Shown here: piece after piece, positions 26,728 through 35,584 of the stretch | Layout: every line of letters starts with the position of its first letter | Position numbering within the stretch: the stretch's first letter is position 1 | Assembly: GCA_963837325.1 (NCBI GenBank) | Contig: CAWIMV010000001.1 | Location: forward strand, 2,046,001-2,110,000 | Origin: CAVQKZ01 sp963837325 | Lineage (GTDB): Bacteria; Actinomycetota; Actinomycetes; Mycobacteriales; Jatrophihabitantaceae | DNA length: 64,000 nt | Direction: 5' to 3' | Position numbers and translations under genes: made by a program | Notes under the pieces: generated by a model | What the model saw: only the letters and a program-made list of their open reading frames with translations | Database searches by the model: none | Told to the model about the DNA's origin: nothing

Positions 26728-28473
26728 GTGACGCAAACGGCTCAGCACCACCCTCGGCCTGACGCCGAGCACCGCGACCCGGACTGGTTCAAGCGCGCCG
26801 TCTTCTATGAAGTGCTCGTGCGCGGGTTCTACGATTCCAACGGCGACGGCACTGGTGACCTGCGCGGGCTGGCCGAAAAGCTCGACTACCTGAAGTGGCT
26901 CGGGGTCGATTGTCTCTGGCTGCCGCCGTTTTATCCGTCCCCACTGCGCGACGGCGGCTACGACGTCAGCGACTTCACCGGCGTTCTGCCGGATTTCGGG
27001 ACCATCGATGACTTCAAGCATTTCCTGCAGGCCGCCCACAAGCGCGACATCCGAGTGATCATCGACGTGGTCATGAACCACACGTCCGATCAGCACCCGT
27101 GGTTCCAGGCGTCCCGCCGGGACCCGGACGGCCCGTACGGCGACTTCTACATCTGGAACGACGACGACACCCGCTACCCCGAGGCCCGCATCATCTTCGT
27201 CGACACCGAGCCGTCGAACTGGACGTTCGACCCGGTGCGCAAGCAATACTTCTGGCACCGCTTCTTCAGTCACCAGCCCGACCTGAACTTCGACTCGCCC
27301 GGTGTGCAGCAGGCTGTCCTCGACGCGTTGCGCTTCTGGCTCGACATCGGCATCGACGGCTTCCGCCTCGATGCCGTGCCCTACCTCTACGTACGCGACG
27401 GCACGAACGGCGAGAACCTCCCCGAGACCCACGAGTTCCTCAAGCGGGTGCGCAAGGAGATCGACCGCGACTACCCCGACCGTGTCCTGCTGTGCGAGGC
27501 CAACCAGTGGCCCGACGACGTCGTCGAGTACTTCGGTGATGTGGCCAGCGGCGGCGACGAATGCCACATGGCGTTTCATTTCCCGGTCATGCCCCGCATC
27601 TTCATGGCGGTGCGCCGGGAATCGCGTTATCCGATCTCGGAGATCATGGAGCAGACCCCGCCGATCCCGGCGAACTGCCAGTGGGGGATCTTCCTGCGCA
27701 ACCACGACGAGCTGACGCTGGAAATGGTGTCCGACGAAGAGCGTGACTACATGTGGGGTGAGTATGCGACCGATCCAAGGATGAAAGCCAACATCGGTAT
27801 CCGCCGCCGGCTCGCCCCGTTGCTCGAGAACGACGTCAACCAGATCGAGTTGTTCACCGCCCTGTTGCTGTCGTTGCCGGGATCGCCGGTCCTGTACTAC
27901 GGCGACGAGATCGGGATGGGCGACAACATCTGGCTCGGCGACCGCGACGGCGTCCGCACACCGATGCAGTGGACACCCGACCGCAACGCCGGTTTCTCCA
28001 CGTGCGAACCCGCACGCCTATACCTGCCCGTGAACATGGACTCGATCTACGGCTATCAGGTCACCAACGTCGAGTCGCAGACCCGTAACACGTCGTCACT
28101 GCTGCAGTGGACGCGGCGGATGATCCACCTGCGCAAGGCCAACCCCGCGTTCGGCCTCGGCACGTTCACCGACCTCGGCGGCAGCAACCCGTCCGTGCTG
28201 AGCTTCGTGCGCGAGTTCGGCGACGACATCGTGCTGTGCGTGAACAACCTGTCGCGTTTCCCGCAGCCGGTCGAGCTGGACCTTCGGCCGTGGCAGGGCA
28301 TCGAGCCGATCGAGCTGCTCGGCGGCAGCCAGTTCCCCCGGGTCGGGGAACTGCCGTACCTGTTGACGCTGGCCGGCCACGGCTTCTACTGGCTGCGGAT
28401 GCCACGCATCAACCGGCCGACCTTCGAACCGGCCGCGGCCGGCGAGAACCAGCCGAACGAGGTGGGCGAATGA
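26728..28473 (+). CDS. treS: Trehalose synthase / maltose alpha-D-glucosyltransferase TreS
   Basis: The 581-residue GH13_16 enzyme begins its domain with DWFKRAVFYEVLVRGFYDSN. Motifs are VIIDVVMNHTSDQH, DGFRLDAVPYLYV (nucleophile Asp about 210), LLCEANQWPDDV (Glu about 252) and FLRNHDELTLEM (Asp about 322). It interconverts trehalose and maltose. Mak fused to TreS occurs in some bacteria; here they are separate but coupled, the TreS stop overlapping the mak ATG (ATGA at 28470-28473). AGGA lies upstream of the GTG start. Confidence 0.96.
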   Translation: MTQTAQHHPRPDAEHRDPDWFKRAVFYEVLVRGFYDSNGDGTGDLRGLAEKLDYLKWLGVDCLWLPPFYPSPLRDGGYDVSDFTGVLPDFGTIDDFKHFLQAAHKRDIRVIIDVVMNHTSDQHPWFQASRRDPDGPYGDFYIWNDDDTRYPEARIIFVDTEPSNWTFDPVRKQYFWHRFFSHQPDLNFDSPGVQQAVLDALRFWLDIGIDGFRLDAVPYLYVRDGTNGENLPETHEFLKRVRKEIDRDYPDRVLLCEANQWPDDVVEYFGDVASGGDECHMAFHFPVMPRIFMAVRRESRYPISEIMEQTPPIPANCQWGIFLRNHDELTLEMVSDEERDYMWGEYATDPRMKANIGIRRRLAPLLENDVNQIELFTALLLSLPGSPVLYYGDEIGMGDNIWLGDRDGVRTPMQWTPDRNAGFSTCEPARLYLPVNMDSIYGYQVTNVESQTRNTSSLLQWTRRMIHLRKANPAFGLGTFTDLGGSNPSVLSFVREFGDDIVLCVNNLSRFPQPVELDLRPWQGIEPIELLGGSQFPRVGELPYLLTLAGHGFYWLRMPRINRPTFEPAAAGENQPNEVGE

Positions 28474-29849
28474 TTTCCCGCGATCAACTACAACCGCTCG
28501 TGCAGCGCTGGCTGCCGACCCAGCGCTGGTTCGGCGGCAAGGGCCGAGACGCAGAGGTGAACGTGGCCGAGCTGGCCCCGCTGAGCGGCGCAGCGCACGA
28601 GGTATCGATCTGGCTCGCCCATGTGACCTACGCCGACGGCGGCGCCGAGACCTACCAGGTGCCCCTCGTCGTCCGCGACAACCCGGTGGAGCACCTCGAG
28701 CACGTCCTGCTGGGCACCGTCGAGACCGGCGACGGGCCGTCGTGGGTCTATGACGCGCTGCACGACAAGGACGTGACCCAGGCCTGGCTCGAAGGCATCC
28801 GCGCGGGCGCGACGGACGGACCGCTGCGCTTCGTCCGCAACGTCGACGCCGGCGAGATCCCGAAGGACGAGCCCAGCCTGGCCCTGACCGGCGAGCAGTC
28901 CAACACGTCGCTCATGTACGGCGATGTCGCCATCCTCAAGGTGTTCCGTCGGCTACAGCCGGGGGTCAATCCCGACATCGAGATCCACGCCGCCCTCTGT
29001 GAACGGCACGCGCAACACGTGGCGCGGCTGTTCGGCTCGGTGCACGCGGAATTCGACGGCGAGACGTATGCGCTGGCGATGTTGCAGGAATTCCTGACCA
29101 CCGCGACCAACGGCTGGGAGCTGGCGAAGATCAGCGTCCGCGACCTGATGGCCGAGGCCGACCTGCATGCTGAAGAAGCCGGCGGTGACTTCGCGGGCGA
29201 GGCCGAGCGTTTGGGCGCGGCGATTGCGGAGACGCACGCCGACCTCGCGGCGGCATTCGGCACCTCGACCGCGCCCGCCGACGAGCTCGCCGCGCGCGTC
29301 GCCGGGATGCACGCCCGGCTGGAGCACGCCGTGGGCGTCGTGCCGCAACTGGCCGAGCTGGCCGAAGGTCTTGGCGCCACCTTCGACGCCATTGCGTCCG
29401 GCACCGAACCGGTCACCGTGCAGCGCATTCACGGCGATCTGCATCTCGGTCAGGCGCTGCGCACCGTGCGGCGCTGGGTGATCATCGATTTCGAGGGAGA
29501 GCCGATGGTCGACCTGAGCACCCGCCGCGATCCCGACTCGCCGCTGCGCGACATCGCCGGCATGCTGCGCTCGTTCGAGTACGCCGGACACTACCGACTG
29601 GCCGAAACCGGGCCCGACCCGCAACTGTCTTATCGAGCCGACGAGTGGACCCAGCGCAACCGCGCTGCGTTCTGCGCGGGCTACGCCGCCGTCGCCGGGC
29701 ACGACCCGCGCGAGCAGGCCGCACTGTTGAGTGCATTCGAGGCGGACAAGGCCGTCTACGAAGCCGTCTACGAAGCCCGCAACCGCCCGAGCTGGCTGCC
29801 GATCCCGCTGGCATCCCTGTCCCGCCTCGCGAACGGAGCCAAGCGCTGA
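28470..29849 (+). CDS. mak: Maltokinase Mak (Pep2)
   Basis: This 459-residue aminoglycoside-phosphotransferase-like kinase opens with the typical LVQRWLPTQRWFGGKGRD. It carries LTGEQSNTSLMYG, the ATP lysine in VAILKVFRRL, the catalytic loop RIHGDLHLGQALR (Asp about 320) and the metal-binding VIIDFEGEPM, followed by SPLRDIAGMLRSFEYA. It phosphorylates maltose at C1 to supply GlgE. Start and stop overlap both neighbours (ATGA with treS, TGATG with glgB), a tightly coupled treS-mak-glgB order that is standard in actinobacteria. Confidence 0.96.
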   Translation: MISRDQLQPLVQRWLPTQRWFGGKGRDAEVNVAELAPLSGAAHEVSIWLAHVTYADGGAETYQVPLVVRDNPVEHLEHVLLGTVETGDGPSWVYDALHDKDVTQAWLEGIRAGATDGPLRFVRNVDAGEIPKDEPSLALTGEQSNTSLMYGDVAILKVFRRLQPGVNPDIEIHAALCERHAQHVARLFGSVHAEFDGETYALAMLQEFLTTATNGWELAKISVRDLMAEADLHAEEAGGDFAGEAERLGAAIAETHADLAAAFGTSTAPADELAARVAGMHARLEHAVGVVPQLAELAEGLGATFDAIASGTEPVTVQRIHGDLHLGQALRTVRRWVIIDFEGEPMVDLSTRRDPDSPLRDIAGMLRSFEYAGHYRLAETGPDPQLSYRADEWTQRNRAAFCAGYAAVAGHDPREQAALLSAFEADKAVYEAVYEARNRPSWLPIPLASLSRLANGAKR

Positions 29850-32077
29850 TGACCTCGACGACGAACTTGGTGGAGCTTGATCTGCTGGTATCCGGCGCGC
29901 ACCACGATCCGCACGCGGTGTTAGGGGCGCACCCGAACCCCGACGGCGGCACCGTCATCCGCACGCTGCGTCCCGAGGCGAAGGCGGTCGAGGCGATCGT
30001 CGACGGCAAGCGGCTGACGCTGGAGCGGGTGCACGACGGCGGGGTCTTCGAAGGTGTGCTCGACACACCGCTCACCGACTACCGCCTTGCCGTCGACTAC
30101 GGCGAGAACACCGTCACCGTCGACGACCCCTACCGCTGGTTGCCAACCCTGGGCGAGATCGACCTGCATCTCATCGGCGAGGGTCGGCACGAGAATCTGT
30201 GGCAGGTGCTCGGTGCCCACGTGCAGCGGTACGAGACCCCAGGCGGAACGGTCACCGGCACGTCGTTCGCCGTGTGGGCGCCGAACGCGCGCGGTGTGCG
30301 GGTCGTCGGCGAGTTCGACTACTGGTCCGGACGGGCCCTGCCGATGCGGGCGATGGGCTCCTCGGGCGTCTGGGAATTGTTCGTCCCCGACGTCGGCGAC
30401 GGCTGCCGGTACAAATTCTCGATCCTCGGCGCTGACGGGCAGTGGCGCGAGAAGGCCGACCCGATGGCCTTCGCCACCGAGGTTCCGCCGGCCACGGCGT
30501 CGGTCGTGTACACGTCGACCTACCAGTGGAACGACGCCGAGTGGCTGGAGCGCCGCGCCGGCACCCAGTGGCACGCGGCGGCGATGTCGATCTACGAAGT
30601 GCACCTCGGTTCGTGGCGGCTGGGGCTGTCGTATCGCGATCTGGCCGACCAGCTCGTCGAGCACGTTCTCGAGATGGGCTTCACGCACGTGGAGTTCCTG
30701 CCGGTGGCCGAGCATCCCTATGGTGGCTCGTGGGGTTACCAGGTGTCGTCCTACTACGCCCCGAGCGCCCGCTTCGGCAGCCCGGACGAGTTCCGCTACC
30801 TCGTCGACACGCTGCATCGGGCCGGCATCGGCGTCATCGTCGACTGGGTACCCGCGCACTTTCCCAAGGACGCCTGGGCGCTGGCTCGCTTCGACGGCAC
30901 GCCGCTCTACGAGCACAGCGACCCGCGCCGCGGCGAGCAGCCCGACTGGGGCACGTACGTGTTCAACTTCGGCCGCAGCGAGGTACGCAACTTCCTCGTC
31001 GCCAACGCGGTGTTCTGGCTCGAGGAGTTCCACGTGGACGGGCTGCGCGTCGATGCGGTGGCCTCGATGCTGTACCTCGACTACTCCCGTAAGGCCGGGG
31101 AATGGGAACCCAACATCCACGGCGGCCGCGAAAACCTCGAAGCGGTCGCGTTCTTGCAGGAGATGAACGCGACCGTGTACCGGCGGGTGCCCGGCGCGGT
31201 CACCATCGCCGAGGAGTCGACCTCGTGGCCAGGTGTCACGCGGGCCACGCACCTCGGCGGGCTCGGCTTCGGCTTCAAGTGGGACATGGGCTGGATGCAC
31301 GACACCCTCAGCTACATCTCCCACGAGCCGGTGCACCGGCAGTGGCACCACAACGAGTTGACGTTCTCGATGATGTACGCCTACACGGAGAACTTCGTGC
31401 TGCCGTTGTCGCATGACGAGGTGGTGCACGGCAAGGGTTCGCTGCTGAACAAGATCCCGGGCGACCGGTGGCAGCAGATGGCCACGCTGCGCACGCTGTA
31501 CGCCTACATGTGGGCCCATCCCGGCAAGCAACTGGTGTTCATGGGGCAGGAGTTCGGCCAGGGCGCCGAGTGGGCCGAAAGCCGCTCTCTGGACTGGTGG
31601 CTGCTCGAGGCACCCGACCATCGTGGTGTCGCGCGCCTGGTCACTGACCTCAATCGGCTCTACCGCGACACCCCCGCACTGTGGTCCGGTGACTCCGATC
31701 CCTCGGGCTTCAGCTGGATCGACGCCAACGATGCCGCCGGCAACGTCTTCTCGTTCGTGCGGTTCGGCGTCGATGGAGGCAGCTCCGCCAATGGGGGCGT
31801 AGCCAGCGGTGGACAGTCACTACTGGCCTGCATCGCGAACTTCTCGGCCGTGCCGCACGAGGGCTACCGGATCGGCTTGCCGAAGGCCGGTCGGTGGGAC
31901 GAGGTGATCAACACCGACGCCGATCTGTACTTCGGCTCGGGCGTGGGCAACTTCGGCGGGGTCGAGGCGGTCGACGAGCCGTGGCACGGGCAGCCGGCAT
32001 CGGTGACGCTGCGGGTTCCACCGCTCGGTGCGCTGTGGCTGCGCTACGCCGGCGAAGGCGCCCAACCCGCGCTCTGA
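29849..32077 (+). CDS. glgB: 1,4-alpha-glucan branching enzyme GlgB
   Basis: The 742-residue protein carries an extra N-terminal domain (HHDPHAVLGAHPN), a CBM48 (SFAVWAPNARGVRVVGEFDYW) and a GH13_9 barrel. Barrel motifs are VIVDWVPAHFPKDAW, DGLRVDAVASMLYLDY (nucleophile Asp about 402), TIAEESTSWPGVT (Glu about 455) and LPLSHDEVVHGKGSL (Asp about 525). It creates alpha-1,6 branches in the glucan made by GlgE. Its ATG overlaps the mak stop. A short serine/glycine-rich insertion (SSANGGVASGG) near the C-terminus is unusual but is in a loop region. Confidence 0.96.
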   Translation: MTSTTNLVELDLLVSGAHHDPHAVLGAHPNPDGGTVIRTLRPEAKAVEAIVDGKRLTLERVHDGGVFEGVLDTPLTDYRLAVDYGENTVTVDDPYRWLPTLGEIDLHLIGEGRHENLWQVLGAHVQRYETPGGTVTGTSFAVWAPNARGVRVVGEFDYWSGRALPMRAMGSSGVWELFVPDVGDGCRYKFSILGADGQWREKADPMAFATEVPPATASVVYTSTYQWNDAEWLERRAGTQWHAAAMSIYEVHLGSWRLGLSYRDLADQLVEHVLEMGFTHVEFLPVAEHPYGGSWGYQVSSYYAPSARFGSPDEFRYLVDTLHRAGIGVIVDWVPAHFPKDAWALARFDGTPLYEHSDPRRGEQPDWGTYVFNFGRSEVRNFLVANAVFWLEEFHVDGLRVDAVASMLYLDYSRKAGEWEPNIHGGRENLEAVAFLQEMNATVYRRVPGAVTIAEESTSWPGVTRATHLGGLGFGFKWDMGWMHDTLSYISHEPVHRQWHHNELTFSMMYAYTENFVLPLSHDEVVHGKGSLLNKIPGDRWQQMATLRTLYAYMWAHPGKQLVFMGQEFGQGAEWAESRSLDWWLLEAPDHRGVARLVTDLNRLYRDTPALWSGDSDPSGFSWIDANDAAGNVFSFVRFGVDGGSSANGGVASGGQSLLACIANFSAVPHEGYRIGLPKAGRWDEVINTDADLYFGSGVGNFGGVEAVDEPWHGQPASVTLRVPPLGALWLRYAGEGAQPAL

Positions 32078-32113
32078 GGGGAATGCCGAGCGGGAGCGAG
32101 GCGTTGTGGCAGG

Positions 32114-32132
32114 TACAGTTGAAAGTGCAACT
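32114..32132 (+). promoter_or_regulatory. Possible operator/-10 upstream of pirin
   Basis: AGTTG (32117-32121) and CAACT (32128-32132) form an inverted repeat with a 6-nt spacer, overlapping a TACAGT hexamer at 32114-32119. Arms of this type upstream of pirin genes are often redox or MarR-type regulator sites. The regulator is not identifiable here. Confidence 0.45.
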
Positions 32133-32148
32133 ACTTGAGGAGGTTGCG

Positions 32149-33120
32149 ATGCCTGCCGTCACGGCCGACACACTGACACTGCCCCGCATCGCCGCGGCCA
32201 CGCTACGTGACACCGAGCGCCCGGTGCGCCAGATCACCACCGGGCCGAGGGGCTACGAGGGCGAGGGCTTCCCGGTCGTGCGCGCCTTCGCGGGCGTCTC
32301 GACGGCTGACCTGGATCCGTTCATCCACATGGATCAGATGGGCGAGGTGGACTACGCGGCCGGCGAGCCCAAGGGCACGAGCTGGCACCCGCACCGCGGC
32401 TTCGAGACCGTCACCTACATGATCGACGGCACGTTCCAGCACCAGGACTCCCACGGTGGCGGCGGCGTCATCAACAACGGCGCGACCCAATGGATGACCG
32501 CTGGCGCGGGCATCCTGCACATCGAGACGCCCCCCGAGGAACTCGTCATCTCCGGTGGCCTGTTCCACGGCTTGCAGCTGTGGGTGAACCTGCCGGCCAA
32601 GGACAAGTTCTCGGCGCCGAAGTACCAGAGCATCGAGGGCGGCGACTCGACCCTGGTGGCCTCGGCCGACGGCGGCGCGCTGATTCGCATCATTGCCGGC
32701 GCCATCGGCGGCAATACCGGCCCAGGTTCAACCCACACTCCCATCACGATGGCGCACGCGACCGTCCAGCCCGGCGCTCAGGTCTCACTGCCCTGGCGGC
32801 CGGACTACAACGCGTTGGTTTACGTGCTGTCCGGTCACGGAACCGCCGGCTCCGAGGGTCGGCCCATCCATGGCGGGCAGCTGGCAGTGTTCGGCGCCGG
32901 CGATCGGATCACGCTGGCGGCCACGCGGTCCCAGGACTCGAACCGGCCGACGCTGGAGGTCGTCCTGCTCGGCGGCCAGCCGATCCGCGAGCCGGTCGCC
33001 CACTACGGACCGTTCGTCATGAACACCAAGGAAGAGCTGATCCAGGCCATCGAGGACTACCAGTCCGGTCGCCTCGGCGTCATTCCCGACGGCGCGCTCA
33101 TGCCGCACACCGTCAACTGA
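32149..33120 (+). CDS. Pirin family protein (cupin)
   Basis: The start at 32149 follows GAGGAGG with 5 nt spacing, giving 323 residues. The N-terminal pirin domain has the metal-binding HPHRGFETVTYMIDGTFQHQDS block (His-x-His plus distal His and Glu, residues about 82-100), then GDVQWMTAG-like GATQWMTAGAGILH. A C-terminal pirin domain includes GGQLAVFGAGD. Pirins are iron-binding cupins, some with quercetinase activity and some regulatory. The gene has its own promoter region (71 bp after glgB). Confidence 0.92.
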   Translation: MPAVTADTLTLPRIAAATLRDTERPVRQITTGPRGYEGEGFPVVRAFAGVSTADLDPFIHMDQMGEVDYAAGEPKGTSWHPHRGFETVTYMIDGTFQHQDSHGGGGVINNGATQWMTAGAGILHIETPPEELVISGGLFHGLQLWVNLPAKDKFSAPKYQSIEGGDSTLVASADGGALIRIIAGAIGGNTGPGSTHTPITMAHATVQPGAQVSLPWRPDYNALVYVLSGHGTAGSEGRPIHGGQLAVFGAGDRITLAATRSQDSNRPTLEVVLLGGQPIREPVAHYGPFVMNTKEELIQAIEDYQSGRLGVIPDGALMPHTVN

Positions 33121-33142
33121 ACGCAGCACCACGCCACGGCGA

Positions 33143-33169
33143 GGGCCGGTCCCGCAGCGGGAGCGGCCC
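33143..33169 (+). terminator. GC-rich hairpin after pirin
   Basis: GGGCCG-G-TCCCG pairs with CGGGA-G-CGGCCC across a CAG loop, 11 base pairs with one G-G mismatch, 22 bp after the pirin stop. No U-tract follows, as is common for actinobacterial terminators. Confidence 0.6.
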
Positions 33170-33273
33170 ACGCTTGCGTTGGTTGAAAGACACCGAGCGC
33201 CCTCCCTTGCGGAGTTCTTCGGCAGCACAATCGGGCACGGGACGGCGACACTCGTTCTCCGCCTGCCCAGCGC

Positions 33274-33672
33274 TTACACGTCGGCCTCGATTGCGAAGGT
33301 GTTGCCGTCCGGGTCTTGGAACCACGCGATGCGTCCGCCGCCGGCTCTAGCGGTGATGCCCTTAGCGTCATGTACGAAATCCTCGTAGCGCATGAACTTG
33401 ACGCCGGCGGTGATGAGTTCGTCGACAATTTGGTCGATGTCGCCGACGTACCAGGTCGCCAACGTCGCTGAGGACTGCCCAGCTGATGCGGATTGGTACA
33501 CATTCAGCGCTGGGCCACCGCCAGAACCGTAAACGCGGCTGCCATCGGCTATCTTCGCGCTAGGTCCGGACTGGACCGCCTGCAGACCAAGCGTCTCTTC
33601 GTAGAACGCGATCGCTCGATGGATATCGGACACCGCGACCGACGCTCTGACATGGAAGTCGCTGAGGGCCAT
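33274..33672 (-). CDS. VOC family protein (glyoxalase/bleomycin-resistance fold)
   Basis: The 132-residue protein has the two beta-alpha-beta-beta-beta modules of the VOC fold: ASVAVSDIHRAIAFYEETLGLQ in the first and VGDIDQIVDELITAGVKF in the second. It ends with the diagnostic AWFQDPDGNTFAIE. Metal ligands are not obvious in the first strand (H at residue 7 and E at about 129 are candidates). The substrate is unknown. It is the first gene of the accessory island, transcribed toward pirin. Confidence 0.82.
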   Translation of the reverse strand: MALSDFHVRASVAVSDIHRAIAFYEETLGLQAVQSGPSAKIADGSRVYGSGGGPALNVYQSASAGQSSATLATWYVGDIDQIVDELITAGVKFMRYEDFVHDAKGITARAGGGRIAWFQDPDGNTFAIEADV

Positions 33673-33713
33673 GATCCAAATCTAGCTGTCATCGTGTGCA
33701 CACCCACATTCCG

Positions 33714-33770
33714 ATCTGCGCGCGGCAGGCTCGCGTCTGACATGCGCGAGATCGACGGTTCCAGCGCACG
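33714..33770 (+). repeat. Island repeat copy A
   Basis: Box 1 ATCTGCGC is at 33714-33721, then 25 variable nt, then box 2 CGAGATCGACGG at 33747-33758, then GCGCAC downstream. It lies 41 bp outside the VOC gene start. Confidence 0.7.
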
Positions 33771-34057
33771 CCACGAAGGCGTTGTGAGCGGTCACCGTCG
33801 TGCAACAGATCTGCAACACAAGGATCGTAAGAGGCATCACATGTCAACGCATCCGTCGGTTGGAGGGCAGGTATCCATTGGTGTCCAGCGTCGTCCAACT
33901 ACCGAGGAGCATCGCTTCCCAAGATCACGAATCAGGTACGAATCCGTCATCGTTGCGTCTCGCCACAGAAGCGTCTCACGGTGCCGGCGGAACAGCAGTA
34001 GGTATGGCCGGCGTGGGCGTCTCGGAAGGCGTGGCGGAGTGGCCGTGCGGGCCGGCT
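33771..34057. other. Non-coding stretch in island, no gene seen
   Basis: Less GC-extreme DNA between repeat A and the racemase-like gene. The short open frames on either strand have arginine-rich composition and no recognisable motifs, so they were left out. No promoter or hairpin stands out. Confidence 0.5.
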
Positions 34058-34822
34058 TTACGTCATCGAGGTGCGTGCCCGGAGCAGACGCCCGTAGCCG
34101 GTGACGTCCCACCTTGTGCCCGTAGCCACCAGGATCTCCCACAACAGCGCCTGGTTGGCCTCGAGGACGAGCCGAGCTGTGCGCAGCTCCAGTTCCTCCA
34201 CCGCTTCTGCGGCACGGAACCCGTTACCAGCGAAGAAGACCGCCTCGACCCGGTCCTCGAGGTGGCCCTCGGTCCAGTCGACGACGTGCTGCGGTTCCAC
34301 GCAGGCCGGGTCAGCGGGGAGACCCACAGCCTTGGTCACCACAGCGTCTAACCCCTGGCCACGAAAGTAGGCGTCGCCGAGCTCGTCGAACTCGTCGTCG
34401 AACCAGGGCGGGTGGACCACCTGGACCCGCTCGACCCCGTGCGTCCGCAGCGCAGCCACGGCTGCTGCACAGCTGGCAACGGCAGGTACCCCGAAGCGCT
34501 GCGAGAGGCGCTGGACAGTGGCAGCCTCGTCGCGATGACCGATGACGTAGCCGACGGTCGTTGACGCGTGAGCGACCGCGTCAAGCGTGCTACCCCTGAA
34601 GGTGAGCGCGGCGCGCTCGATCGCCGCGAGCTCGGTCGAGGCGCCCAACTCGCTATGAGGTGGTGGAACGAACCGCGGCGGTTCGTGCCCCGCTGGCGGT
34701 GGCGACCCTGTTCGGGCCACGACTGTGGCAATCCGACCGGATGTCATGGCGGGCAGTTCGACGTCTGGTCCTGCCGCCGTGTGCGGCGTCAGGACACCAA
34801 CGGTGAGCCTGTTCCCGATCAC
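34058..34822 (-). CDS. Asp/Glu racemase / maleate isomerase superfamily protein lacking both active-site cysteines
   Basis: The 254-residue protein shows the two-lobed pattern of maleate cis-trans isomerase and arylmalonate decarboxylase. Matching segments are STTVGYVIGHRD, RFGVPAVASCAAAVAALRTHGVERVQVVHPP and AVFFAGNGFRAAEAVEELE. The usual catalytic cysteines (VxYxC in the first lobe, FxSCT/G in the second) are replaced by isoleucine and glycine. It may have altered chemistry or a binding role. The GTG start overlaps the upstream mini-gene stop (GTGA), so it is the last cistron of a five-gene coupled operon. Confidence 0.72.
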   Translation of the reverse strand: MIGNRLTVGVLTPHTAAGPDVELPAMTSGRIATVVARTGSPPPAGHEPPRFVPPPHSELGASTELAAIERAALTFRGSTLDAVAHASTTVGYVIGHRDEAATVQRLSQRFGVPAVASCAAAVAALRTHGVERVQVVHPPWFDDEFDELGDAYFRGQGLDAVVTKAVGLPADPACVEPQHVVDWTEGHLEDRVEAVFFAGNGFRAAEAVEELELRTARLVLEANQALLWEILVATGTRWDVTGYGRLLRARTSMT

Positions 34823-34962
34823 GACGGCAGGAGCTGCTCGACCAGGCTGATGTCATCGCGACAGGCCCGGTGCTCGACGAGCATCCCGTCGACGACCCGG
34901 CAGATGTGCCTCGAGGCCGTGCGGACGCGGTGGTACACGGTGAGGTCGTTGCGTCGGCTCAT
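34819..34962 (-). CDS. 47-residue NTF2/SnoaL-like C-terminal fragment, translationally coupled
   Basis: Too short for usual gene callers. The product begins MSRRNDLTVYHRVRTAS and ends with HICRVVDGMLVEHRACRDD plus a short helix. This corresponds to the last strands of SnoaL/NTF2-like proteins, which usually read as FRVxDGKIxEHWxVRDD. About two thirds of the domain is missing. Yet both ends are precise overlaps: ATGA with the DHFR stop and GTGA with the racemase-like start. It is either a decayed gene kept as a translational bridge or a real micro-protein. Confidence 0.6.
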   Translation of the reverse strand: MSRRNDLTVYHRVRTASRHICRVVDGMLVEHRACRDDISLVEQLLPS

Positions 34963-35561
34963 CGCTGCACCGGGAACACCAGGTGGGTGACCCGATCGCC
35001 CCGGATGCAGATCGTCGGGTTGCCGAGCAGGACGTCCTCGCGGGAGAGCTTGCCGAAGAAGGGACGGTTGCCCTCGCCCATGACGACCGGCACGAGGTCG
35101 ACCGCGATCTCGTCGAGCAGGCCGAGCTCCAGGGCCTGGCGGGCGATCGTGCCCCCGGTGACGGCGACGACGCGGTCACCGGCAATCTCTCGCGCACGCG
35201 CGATGGCCGCGCCCACGCCGTCGGTCACGAAGGTGAACGGCGCGTCGGGGTGTTCGGCCATCCAGTCCGTCGGCGGCCGGTGGGTCACCACGACGACGGG
35301 GACGTCTAGGGTGTGGCGGCCCCGCCAGCCCTGGGCCGTGTCGAACAGCTCGCGACCGCAGACGAGGGCGCCCACCGAGGAGGCCCACTGCCGCCAGTGC
35401 TCCACGCTCGCGGGACTCAGGTGGACGGTGAAGTCCTGTGCAGGGGTCGGGATGGCGATCTCGCCGTTCTGCAACCAATCGAACAAGCGGCCGATGCTGT
35501 TGTCCGGCTTGGCGACGTACCCATCCAGCGACATGATCGCCTGCGCCTGCACGATACCCAT
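34959..35561 (-). CDS. Dihydrofolate-reductase-family protein (RibD C-terminal type)
   Basis: This 200-residue protein has the DHFR/RibD_C fold: AQAIMSLDGYVAKPDNSIG at the N-terminus, GALVCGRELFDTAQGW, the NADPH-binding VVAVTGGTIARQALE and a C-terminal VDLVPVVMGEGNRPFF. These YwjB/YyaP-like reductases are common as accessory genes; their substrate is generally unknown and is not proven to be dihydrofolate. The start follows a GAGGAGAGG region. It lies 23 bp after the SRPBCC-DHFR fusion gene on the same strand. Confidence 0.85.
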   Translation of the reverse strand: MGIVQAQAIMSLDGYVAKPDNSIGRLFDWLQNGEIAIPTPAQDFTVHLSPASVEHWRQWASSVGALVCGRELFDTAQGWRGRHTLDVPVVVVTHRPPTDWMAEHPDAPFTFVTDGVGAAIARAREIAGDRVVAVTGGTIARQALELGLLDEIAVDLVPVVMGEGNRPFFGKLSREDVLLGNPTICIRGDRVTHLVFPVQR

Positions 35562-35584
35562 GGTTTTCCTCTCCTCGATGTCCG

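Noticed and set aside
25555..27705. 716-codon minus-strand frame across glgE and treS
   Set aside because: Antisense shadow of two fully motif-supported GH13 genes.
33837..34142. 101-codon minus-strand frame in the island gap
   Set aside because: Arginine/proline-rich, no motifs, and overlaps the 3' part of the racemase-like gene.
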